From assembly GCA_017893485.1 (NCBI GenBank), contig CM030363.1:115110004-115174003 (forward strand): a DNA stretch of 64,000 nucleotides, given 5' to 3'. Positions within the stretch are counted from its first letter, which is position 1. Each line of letters begins with the position of its first letter. The notes beneath the pieces were generated by a model that had not been told where the DNA came from, ran no database searches, and saw nothing but the letters and a program-made list of their open reading frames with translations. Made by a program: the position numbers and the translations under genes. Origin of the DNA: Hemerocallis citrina. Its lineage: Eukaryota > Streptophyta > Magnoliopsida > Asparagales > Asphodelaceae. Below are positions 55,985 to 64,000 of the stretch, in pieces.

Positions 55985-55990
55985 AATAAA
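55985..55990 (+). promoter_or_regulatory. Polyadenylation signal of aORF copy 3
   Basis: TTAATAAAAGTTC after a TTGTAATTTGAATG tract, about 360 nt after the stop. Copy 2 has a matching signal. Confidence 0.55.
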
Positions 55991-56730
55991 AGTTCTTTTT
56001 TTTTTGGTGTTCGTGTGTTGCTTCCTGTTCGGCAATTCCGAGCACGGATTTTGAGGTGCCTTTTTCTCCACTTTGCAATTCGGTAGATCGGTAGTTCGTA
56101 TTTTAGATCCGAGGTACGTGGTTCCATCAGGACGGTTGATCACGATCGTGGCGCAAATCACGAGACAAGAGGCTCAAATTTCGAGAAAACGTTATCTTAT
56201 CGTTTTGCGAAGACGTGGCACGATCTGAGCCATTCATCATGTTCTAGCACGTTTTTTGAAGCAATCTGACGGTGAAACTGGCTCGGCAGCATTTTTCTCC
56301 ATATGTGGAGGTCGGTACCTCATCCCTTCGGCTCGGTAGCTCGGCCATGGCGGAGCTCATCGAGACGAGTTCATTGAGGTGAGCTCGTTGACGGAGGAGG
56401 GGTCGGAGCTCGGCGAGAAGGGGGTCGGCATATGGGAGAGGTGAAGAGCTCCGAAGCCTGGTGTTGTGCTCTCTGTTTTTGGAGCTTTTTTGAAGAGGAG
56501 CCCCACTCCTAGGGGTGAACAAGATGTGCTAGGAAGATCCTCGTAAGAGCCATGGGAATACCTATTCTTTGAAGTGAGGGCAAGGAGCAACTCTATGGGA
56601 GAGTTTTGAGCTCTGAACTCGCTTAGAAGAGGCCCGCTTTGGAGACGAGCGGAGTGAAGAGCTCGGCTCTAGGAGAGAGCCATTTGGGAGACGAGTTCGA
56701 GGAGCAAAGTCGAGGAAAGAGTGATGAGCT
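55991..56730. other. Spacer with an isolated 304-type repeat monomer
   Basis: No gene. 56100-56350 is a diverged monomer of the 49960-52490 array (GTTATCTTATCGTTTTGCG, CTCCATATGTGGAGGTCGGT), in the same orientation but on the other side of the aORF. Confidence 0.7.
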
Positions 56731-57110
56731 CCGAACTCGTCGTTAGAGTTTGTTTCATCGGTTTTGGGAGTAATTCCGAATGGCAAACCACTTCTAGCTC
56801 GCTTTAGAGCGAACCTACGAAGCGGGGTCGAGCCAAGTGTTGGACTCCGAACTCGTCGTTAGAGTTTGTTTCAACGGTTGTGGGAGCAATTCCGAATGGC
56901 GAACCACTTCTAGCTCGCTTTAGAGCGAACCTACGAAGCGGAGTCGAGCCAAGTGTTGGACTCCGAACTCATCGTTAGAGTTTGTTTCAACGGTTGTGGG
57001 AGCAATTTCGAATGGCGAACCACTTCTAGCTCGCTTTAGAGCGAACCTACGAGGTGGAGTCGAGCCAAGTGTTGGACGCCGAACTCGTCGTTAGAGTATA
57101 AAGAAGGTAA
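56730..57110. repeat. 116-bp tandem array, about 3.3 units
   Basis: GAACTCGTCGTTAGAGTTTG recurs near 56735, 56850, 56968 and 57080; units carry AACCACTTCTAGCTCGCTTT and AGAGCGAACCTACGAAG. Copies differ at few sites. 57111-57292 has no gene. Confidence 0.9.
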
Positions 57111-57292
57111 TAACAGAGAGATACAAGCAATTCACAAGTAAGATATGAAGAAAAATGTTCTTTATTGAAAACTAATACTCAGCTGCTTCTAAGTTGCGAG
57201 CCGTTATTACATGGGAGAAATAAAAAAGCAAAAGTAAAATACAAGTGAAGGGAAAGGAACGGTTCGACATCTGATGGTACTTGGAGAGGCGT

Positions 57293-58778
57293 TCATGCGC
57301 TCTCTTGGTACTTCAAGAGATGGTCGGCATTCCAAGTCTTGGGAATCTCTCTGCCTTCAAGGTCTTCTAGACGGTAGGCTCCTGGCCGAACTACTTTGGT
57401 GATCTTATAGGGTCCTTCCCAATTTGGAGCTAGCTTACTCTTCTAACTGGGGAAGGAGATAGCTAACTTTCTGAGGACTAAGTCCCCTTCTTTGAGGTCG
57501 GTAGGACGGACTCTCTTATTATAGGCTAGCTCGATCCTTTTCTGATAGCTTTGTTGACGAATGGCAGCTCTTTCACGGAGCTCATCGTTCAAGTCCAGAT
57601 TTGCTCGGAGCTCTCAGACATTCTGCTCTTCTTCATAAGCAATAAGACGAGGAGAGGGTACACCGACTTCCAGGAGGATTACAGCCTCGGCCCCGTAGGA
57701 GAGGTTGAACGGTGACTCTCCAGTGGGGGTCCGTTTGGTAGTACGGTAATTCCACAGTATGTTCGGGAGCTGATCAACCCATAAACCTTTAGCGGACTTA
57801 TCCAGCCTCTTCTTGATACCAGAGAGGATCTGTCGATTGGCATTTTCCACTTGGCCGTTTGATTGAGGGTGGGAGACAGAGGAGAAGCTGTTGTTGGATG
57901 GCGAGGTCTTCACACAGAGCTCGGAAGGAGGCCCCTGTAAACTGTGTTCCATTGTCGGTTATGAGGACTCGAGGGACGCCGAACCTGCAGATGACGTTCT
58001 TCCAAAAGAACTGGAGTACTTTGTTCTCAGTGATTGCAGCCAAGGGCTCGGCCTCTATCCACTTCGAGAATTAGTCGATTGCCACGACTAAAAATTTGAG
58101 TTGGCCGGGAGCTGGTGGGAACGGTCCTAGTAAATCCATCCCCCACATTGCGAAAGGGATAGGACTTGATAGGATGGCGAGCTGAGCTTGTGGGAGGCGA
58201 TGGATGTTAGAGTGCTTTTGACAAGAGCTGCATTGCCGAACATGTCGCTCGGCGTCTTGTAAGAGGGTAGGCCAGAAATATCCATAATTCAACACCTTCC
58301 GAGCAAGGGACCTGGACCCTGAATGTGCTCCGCCTATGCCTTCGTGAAGCTCTTGTAAGGCATATGTGGCTTGCTCGGGGGAGAGGCACCTCAGATAAGG
58401 TATGCCGTCAATTTGTGTGAAGGAGTGTTTGTACAAGACCCCTTCTACAATGGTGTACCGCTCCGCTCTGGTTCTGACTCGGTAAGCTTCTTTAGGGTCT
58501 TCGGGGAGGAGCCCATCCCTTAGAAATTCTACCAGGGGTTTCATCCAATTATCTTGAAGTTGGACCGGCAGCGACTCCATGGAGTCAGGAGTTTCTTCTT
58601 CTATGCTCGGCTTCAGGAGCACTTCAATTAAGACGGTCTGCTCGAGACCTTGGAGGGAGGAAGATGCAAACTTGGAGAGAGCGTCTGCTTGGGCATTTTC
58701 TTCCCTCGGGATTCGCCAAATAAGTGCCTCTTCGAAGAGAGCCATGAGATTTTGGACCTTGGCTAGATACTTAGCCAT
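57293..58778 (-). pseudogene. Tat-3 integrase
   Basis: Joins element DNA to the chromosome. From 58778 the frame ends an RNase H-like segment (WRIPREENAQADALSKFASS) and enters the HHCC zinc-binding module (ELHEGIGGAHSGSRSL, then CSSCQKH). The core follows: first catalytic Asp in GMDLLGPFPPAP, second in VLITDNGTQFTG, Glu in NGQVENANRQI. A TAA near 58070 breaks the core (58078 to 58043), and a frameshift near 57870 follows. The C-terminal part reads YNKRVRPTD.. to a TGA at 57293, with a stop near 57443. All three catalytic residues are still encoded, but on different frames. Confidence 0.9.
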
Positions 58779-58779
58779 T

Positions 58780-59240
58780 CAGTCATCTCACGCTTCATAC
58801 TCGCCCAAGGCTTGATTCACGACTAGCTGAGAGTCACTAAATATGCGGAGGCGTTGTGCCCCTGCCTTGCGAGCCACTAAGACCGGCTATAAGGGCTTCA
58901 TATTCCGCTTCATTGTTGGAGGTCTTGAAGTTGATGCGGAGGGAGTATTGGAGGACGAAGTCATCTGGGCCTGCCAGAATAACCCCGACTCCGCTCTCTT
59001 CGGTACAAGAGGATCCATCAACATATACTGTCCAAATAGGAGGTCTGTTTGACGCTTGACTGACCAATGGTGCTTTCAACTATGAATTCAGCTAAGGCCT
59101 GAGCCTTGATCGCGGTCCGAGGCTGCTATGTTATATCATGCTGGCTCAGCTCGATAGACCATTTCATGAGACGACTGGAAGTCTCCGGCTTGTGAAGGAC
59201 TTGGTTCAACAGTTGGTTGGTAAGAACGACCACCGAATGG
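58780..59240 (-). pseudogene. Tat-3 second (archaeal-type) RNase H
   Basis: Degrades RNA in RNA-DNA hybrids. The 59079-58837 frame reads WTVYVDGSSCTEESGVGVIL with the catalytic Asp in YVDG, then TSNNEAEYEALIAGL with the catalytic Glu. The remainder is frameshifted near 58850. Having this domain in addition to the RNase H fused to RT is characteristic of Tat elements. An in-frame TAA/TAG region around 59130-59080 separates it from RT. Confidence 0.85.
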
Positions 59241-59242
59241 GA

Positions 59243-60625
59243 CTAGAAATATGGGCGAAGCTTTCTTGCGGCCATGACTAAGGCGTATGCCATCTTCTCT
59301 ATCCTTGGGTAGCGGAGCTCGGCATCCTGAAGTACCTTGCTCACGTAATAGATGGGCTTTTGAGTCTTATCTTCTTCCCTTACGAGGACAGCGCTGAGGG
59401 TCTGCTCGGAGGCGGCTAAGTAGAGGTAGAGGGCTTCCCCGGGAACAGGTTTGCTGAGGAGAGGAGGATTGACTAGGTAAGCCTTTAGCTTGTCGAATGA
59501 GTCTTGTTGCTGCTGACCCCACTCGAAGTTTTTTGCCCCCCGGAGCCCCTGAGAGCTTTGAAGAAGGGAAGACACTTTTCCCCTGACTTAGAAAGGAATC
59601 GCCCTATGGCAGCAAGGCGACCTGTTAGCTTCTGAACCTCTTTAACATTCTTTGGGGGAGCCATGTCCAATATGGCCTTGATCTTCTCGGGGTTCGCTTC
59701 GATTCCTCTTTGACTGACCATAAAGCCTAGGAATTTCCCCGACGAGACTCCGAACGCACACTTGTTCAGATTGAGCCTCATATCGTGCTTCCTGAGTACA
59801 TCAAATGCCTCTTGTAGATCAGCCACATGATCGGCCCCATGGATGCTCTTCACAAGCATATCGTCAACATATACCTTCATATTTCGGCCGATTTGTGCTT
59901 GAAAAACCTTGTTGACGAGGCATTGATAGGTGGCACCTGCATTCTTCAACCCGAAAGGCATTACCCTGTAGCAGTAGAGGCCCTGATCGGTTACAAAGGA
60001 GGTCTTCGGGATATCCGGGGGAAAACATACGAATCTGATTGTAGCCGGAGAAGGCGTCCATGAAGTTGAGGAGTTCATGGCCCGAAGTTGCGTCGATCAG
60101 GGTGTCGATACGTGGGAGAGGAAATGGATCTTTGGGACATGCTTTATTCAGGTCGGTGAAGTCGATACATATTCTCCAACTCCCGTTGACCTTCTTTACC
60201 ATCACAACATTTGAGAGCCATTCAGGATAATTGACCTCCTATATGAACCGAGCCTTAAGGAGCTTATCCACCTCTTATTTTATAGCTTGTTGGCGCTCAG
60301 GAGAAAATTTGCGCCTCTTCTGTTGAACCGGTCTGGACCCCGGCGCAACACTCAGATGGTGGACGAGAAGCTCTTCGGAAATTCCAGTCATGTCGGCGGC
60401 TGACCAGGCAAAGAGGTCGCGGTTCTTTCTAATACATTGAACTATGTCCGAGCTTAGGGCTGATGGGAGGGTCTTGCTGATAAAGAACTTGCGGCTCGGA
60501 TCTTGCTCAGAGAAGAGCACTTCCTCCAATTCATCCACTGGCTCGGACGTTGGCCGGACACCATCTTGGGGGATTTCAAGAGTTTCGAGGGAAAGGACTG
60601 GACCCCAGTAGAGGTCATGTAGCAT
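59243..60625 (-). pseudogene. Tat-3 reverse transcriptase and first RNase H
   Basis: Copies element RNA into DNA. 60625-60275 carries the linker and fingers start (FAWSAADMTGISEELLVHHL); 60205-60060 has ICIDFTDLNKACPKDPFPLP; a frame change near 60030 leads to GLYCYRVMPFGLKNAGATYQ and the catalytic VYVDDMLVKS (59880), then FLGFMVSQRGIEANPEKIKA. Another shift near 59540 continues into the connection and RNase H (LYLYLAASEQTLSAVLVREE, ELRYPRIEKMAYALVMAARK) with a stop at 59243. At least three frame breaks. Confidence 0.9.
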
Positions 60626-61170
60626 TTGCGGGCCATTTCCTGACTGCCTCTTACTTCCCCTACTCCTGCCCGGGTGGGGAACTTCATCTTGAGGTGATAG
60701 GCGGAAGGGACGGCTTCAAGAGCAGCTAGGCCAAGTCGGCCCAGAATCACATTATAAGCAGTGGGGACATCGACGACCATGAAGTCCATCGGCTTCGTTT
60801 GGGTAGTAGGAGTTTTGCCAGTGGTTACATCGAGGGTGATCACCCCTTCAATAGTCACTGGCACTCCCGTGAACCCATGGAGTGTGTAGCCGGTGGGCTT
60901 AAGTCTGTCCCGGGATAGTTTGAGACCTTTGAAAGCGGCGAGGAAGAGGATGCTAACGGAGCTGGCATTGTCCACCAGGATCCTCTCTACTTTAAAGTTC
61001 GCCATATGGAGGTTGATGACAAGTGCGTCACAATGGGGGGTTCGGACACCCTCAAGGTCTTCATCTGAGAATGTGACAGGTACTCCGAGGCCTTTAGGAG
61101 GAGGTGTGCCGCGAACCAAATTAACTTCTCTTATAAATGCCTTTCGAGAGGAGTTGAAGGAGCCCCCCAT
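60454..61170 (-). pseudogene. Tat-3 aspartic protease
   Basis: Cuts the polyprotein. Open from 61170 (MGGSFNSSRKAFIREVNLVR). The active site is in RILVDNASSVSILFLAAF, the D-N-[AG]-S variant typical of Tat rather than D-[ST]-G. After it come GFTGVPVTIEGVITLDVTTG and MDFMVVDVPTAYNVILGRLG, closely matching Tat-2 at 29600. The last part is out of frame with RT, so a shift lies near 60600. The protease reading itself shows no stop. Confidence 0.85.
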
Positions 61171-61246
61171 CGGGCCCCCGTGAATGAGGTGCAGGACACG
61201 CTCCTCTTCGAATTCGGGCGACTCATCGCGTTGTTCGGGGCACTTG

Positions 61247-63027
61247 TTAGCCCCCGAGGAGGAGGCGGAAGGTCGGTTCAGTCTTTCTCACGAATTTAGC
61301 CAGTTGCCCCCTCTGGATGAGGGCTTCTATCTCGCTCTTCCGGGCCCTACAATCATTGGTGTCGTGGCCATGATCCCGGTGATAACGGCACCATTTTTCT
61401 TTGTCCCTCTTTTTGCCAGGGGTGTTCATTTTCGGGGCAGGAGGCAGCACCCCTTCCTTCTCAACTTTCATGAGAATAGTGGAAATGTTGGCATTAAGAG
61501 GAGTGAACTTTTCAAATCTGGGGGGAGGTCAGCGTTGTCCGCCATTGTCCTTCTGGAGTTTCTTGGCTCCTTTTTCTTCTGTTCCCTTTCTCTTGGACCC
61601 GGAGGAAGGCCCCTCAAAGTTGGGGCGGTGCTCAGCTTCCTCGGCCCGAATATACATTTCGCTTCGGAGAAGGAGATCGGAGAAGTTCTGCAGGGGCTTC
61701 TTGGCGAGGAAGGAGCGGAGGTTGGAATTAAGGACGTTTGATTGGAACGCTGCTGCGGCAACAGACTGGTCGAGGGAAGCAATAGACCTAGCTTCTGCGG
61801 TGAACTTTTTCACATAGTCCCTTAACTTCTCACCCTTCTTCTGGTTGAGGTAGAGTAGCGAAATGCTGGTCTTCTCAGTTCGGCGGCTACTCACGAAGTG
61901 GGTGACGAAGAGGGTCTCGAATTGCTCGAAGGAGAATATTGAGGATGGGGCGAGGCGAGAGTACCATTCCTGGGCCGGACCCTTGAGAGTAGCGGGGAAG
62001 GTCTTGCACAGCAGAGCATCGGAAGCTTGGTGGATTAGCATGAGAGTCTTAAAGCTTTTGATGTGGTCCACGGGGTGAGACTCCCTGGAATAGGTCTCGA
62101 ACTGTGGAGGCTTGAAGCTTATTGGAATGGGCGCCTCCATGATGGTACGAGAGAAAGGAGGTCGGCTCGGGCGGAGGGTCCTTCCTCTAAGCTCTTCTTC
62201 TCTGTCTAGCTGACCCAAGCGCCTTTCCATTTTGTGTAGTCGACGGTAGACAGTGTCATCCCTTCGACGGTAGTCGAACGAGCCTCTGGACTCATCTTCG
62301 TAAGAGAGAGAGCGGGGGCTACAACGACGGTAGCTCCGGGAGTGGCGAGGACTAGGAATGTGCTGGGGGTTGCTAGGAGCTGGAGGAGGAGTCAGGGAAC
62401 GTCAGCGAGGGCTTTGGATCGGAGAAGGAGTGGGGGCCCTTTGAGCACCATTATTGTTGGTTCGGAGATTGAGGGCTTGTAAGATGGTTGCTTGGAATTG
62501 CTGGAACTCGGCACGGGTGATGGGCGCCTCATCATTGCTCAGGGGTTGCCGACCGGCTGGAGAAGGGGGTCTTCTCCTATGGTGGCCTGGGGACTCTCTC
62601 CGCCCTCTGCGAGGAGGGGACCTTCTGTATTCTCGGCGATAAGGAGATCGCTCATTTAGACGGTGTTGGCGGGAGGCTCCCTCTCGGCCCACCTTTCATC
62701 CAAACAGCGGCGAAGATCCTCTTCTTTGCGCCGATTGTCTAGAGTGTTGCGGAGGTCATCGGATGCTCGGGGATTGTGAGATGCCATGGAATCAGTAGAG
62801 GGGTTGTGCACGGAGACGTGATCATGTTGGAGAGGTTGTTTCTGGGGATCGGGACGGGAGCCCCCCGCAACGGCGTTCTGAGGAGGAGGTTGGTCCTACC
62901 GCGGGGCTTGATCATGTTGAGGGGGAAGTCCCTGTGGCTGGACTGTTTGGAGAGGGACCTCCTGTTGTGGTTGAGGGGGAGTGGGTCCGCGGTTGGACCC
63001 TCGGGATCTCAGCCTTCGGGGAGGCAT
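61247..63027 (-). pseudogene. Tat-3 gag (capsid and nucleocapsid)
   Basis: Forms the particle and packages RNA. A start at 63027 (MPPRRLRSRGSNRGP) hits TAG after about 43 codons. From 62692 another frame reads an Arg/Pro-rich region (SPYRREYRRSPPRRGRRES), with TGA at 62402, and continues in frame to the capsid (MEAPIPISFKPPQFETY, then ATLKGPAQEWYSRLAPSSI, FVTHFVSSRRTEKTS). Another in-frame TGA at 61529 is followed by MKVEKEGVLPPAP and a CxxH-type knuckle, CRYHRDHGHDTNDC, as in other Tat gags. The frame ends at 61247. Three stops and one frameshift, otherwise well preserved. Confidence 0.9.
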
Positions 63028-63076
63028 AGTTGGGTAGGTCTGACCTGACGGGAAGAGGAAGGGCTGCTATTTGTTG

Positions 63077-63094
63077 TTCCCACAGACGGTGCCA
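63077..63094 (-). promoter_or_regulatory. Tat-3 PBS
   Basis: Minus-strand TGGCACCGTCTGTGGGAA, three nt after the 5' LTR. It has the form common in Tat elements; I did not assign the tRNA. Confidence 0.75.
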
Positions 63095-63097
63095 ATC

Positions 63098-63691
63098 TGT
63101 TACCACTAAATCTAGTGTGGGGGCAAACAGATGAATTTGTGGATTCTTGGAAAACTTAAATAGCAAACCTGAAACCTGTTCTGCCGGAGCTTGGCCGTTA
63201 ACTCCTGCTGCACACCTGCAAAAAGGTGCGAGACACCGGGGTTGATCCCGGCGACGCACCCTCCGACGCTCAAGTCAATAACCAGAAGAGATTATGAGAG
63301 AGCGTAAATTGGCAAAAGATTGATTACCTTTTAATGGTGGTGGATGGGGGGTATTTATAGCTGCCGTTGGGGTCAGATTAGGAATGTAATTCCTGTGATC
63401 AGATAAGGAATGTAATCCCTAATCCCCAGTGAAAGGATAGATGTGAATCAGGGTCGTTGATTAGTATTAATCAGAAACCCTAATTCTATCATGCTGGACT
63501 GGGCTTATTTCGGGTTGGGACCCATACCCAGTTGAGGTGGATCCGTTCATGGGTTATTGGGTCTTTGGGGAAAAGACCCAGGACCCACTTCAAACCCGTT
63601 TGTGAAGTGAAATTACCATTTTGCCCTTAGGCTTTAAGATTCACGCCCGATTTGGACGGTTCCGATTTAATCCCATTTTTTAGCCATATCA
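63098..63691 (-). repeat. Tat-3 5' LTR
   Basis: 594 bp, TGTTACCACTAAATC to TAGCCATATCA on the plus strand. A TATA box (minus-strand CTATAAATACCCCCC) is at 63352-63359. It resembles the Tat-1 LTR in its U3 start. Confidence 0.95.
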
Positions 63692-63696
63692 TATAC

Positions 63697-64000
63697 ATAT
63701 ATGAGAAACAACGGTATTGAAAACTCTACGTCGTTTTTGTTTTGCAATTGTTACTTTATTTAGTACTCAATATATGAGGAAACCAACACCAGCCAATGTG
63801 GAAAGACTACTCGGAGAGAACAGGACTCGAGGCTTCCCTGGGATGTTGGGTAGTGTAGATTGCATGCATTGGAAGTGGAAAAATTATCCAGCAGCATGGC
63901 ATGGTCAGTACACAGGACATATTTGGGAACCGACTATTATTCTCGAAGCAGTTGCTTCTTATGATCTTTGGTTCTGGCATTCATTCTTCGGAATGCCAGG
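63697..64000 (+). pseudogene. PIF/Harbinger transposase, DDE part, runs off window
   Basis: Continuation of the gene at 48506 after Tat-3. ETTVLKTLRRF lies just after the junction, with a TGA immediately before it. Then comes LRKPTPANVERLLGENRTRG, and GMLGSVDCMHWKWKNYPAAW with the first catalytic Asp (SVDCMHW). GQYTGHIWEPTIILEAVASY and DLWFWHSFFGMPG follow, the second Asp region of the family. An open stretch near 63735-63780 (between TTLRRF and LRKP) shows the fold's usual linker. Confidence 0.85.

Larger units (their letters stand above)
48930..63691 (-). mobile_element. Tat-3: complete Tat-lineage Ty3/gypsy element, 14.8 kb
   Basis: LTRs 48930-49522 and 63098-63691, perfect TSD TATAC (48925-48929 and 63692-63696), PBS and PPT. 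Minus-strand order: LTR, PBS, gag, protease, RT-RNase H, second RNase H, integrase, spacer with tandem repeat, antisense aORF on the plus strand, 304-bp array, PPT, LTR. Dual RNase H, the antisense aORF and 3' arrays are hallmarks of Tat elements other than Ogre. LTRs differ at roughly 30 sites (about 5%), mainly transitions. All genes are broken. Confidence 0.95.
45300..64000 (+). mobile_element. Harbinger/PIF element with PMD gene, right end outside the window
   Basis: Begins GAGCATCCATAGTCATC after TTA (45297-45299), similar to the ends of both MITEs. It contains subterminal palindromes, a decayed PMD gene, and a PIF-type transposase gene split by Tat-3. The right inverted repeat and second TTA are not in the window, so it remains unproven that both genes belong to one element. 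Confidence 0.55.

Noticed and set aside
61184..61741. 185-residue plus-strand ORF, and similar ones opposite pol
   Set aside because: Antisense shadow of the gag/protease coding strand, which shows clear domain homology.

Overview
The window looks like heterochromatic or intergenic DNA from a large, transposon-rich eudicot genome; the family cannot be fixed from the sequence. The evidence is Ty3/gypsy elements of the Tat and Athila lineages, large LTRs of Tekay/Del type, Harbinger MITEs, Helitron-like ends, GT-AG introns and TATAAATA promoters. I find no intact single-copy host gene. Almost every base lies in a mobile element, usually one nested in another, and element ends were set by TG..CA termini, target-site duplications (TSDs), primer-binding sites (PBS) and polypurine tracts (PPT).

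Layout. 1-2688: end of a large Tekay-like LTR. 2689-17042: a Tat element (Tat-1, + strand) keeping only its antisense extra gene (aORF), a tandem array and the 3' LTR. Its aORF is split by a solo LTR (4301-14680), which holds an Athila derivative (5828-12996), whose own 3' LTR holds a Mutator-like MITE (6254-6628). 17247-29427: a very young element with 5.4-kb LTRs and a 1.4-kb interior coding only a three-knuckle nucleocapsid-like protein, TSD TATTT. 29561-38646: a 5'-truncated Tat element (Tat-2). 38674-41378: two Harbinger MITEs and two Helitron-like ends. 41516-44931: another solo LTR, TSD TAGTG, inside a third Helitron-like end. 45300 to beyond 64000: a Harbinger element carrying a decayed plant-mobile-domain (PMD) gene and a PIF-type transposase, the latter cut by a complete 14.8-kb Tat element (Tat-3, 48930-63691, - strand, TSD TATAC).

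How the parts work together. Each Tat element runs LTR, gag, pol, spacer, an aORF on the opposite strand with its own TATA box and introns, a copy-specific tandem array, PPT, LTR. gag packages RNA, and pol encodes protease, RT, two RNase H domains and integrase. All Tat coding regions here are broken. The giant-LTR element could move only with enzymes supplied by an autonomous relative. The Harbinger transposase could act on MITEs with GAGCATC ends such as the two at 38.7 and 40.7 kb. The most unusual features are the PMD gene next to a Harbinger transposase, subterminal palindromes shared in form by that element and the MITEs, the hairpin-rich giant LTR leader, and the spliced antisense aORFs.
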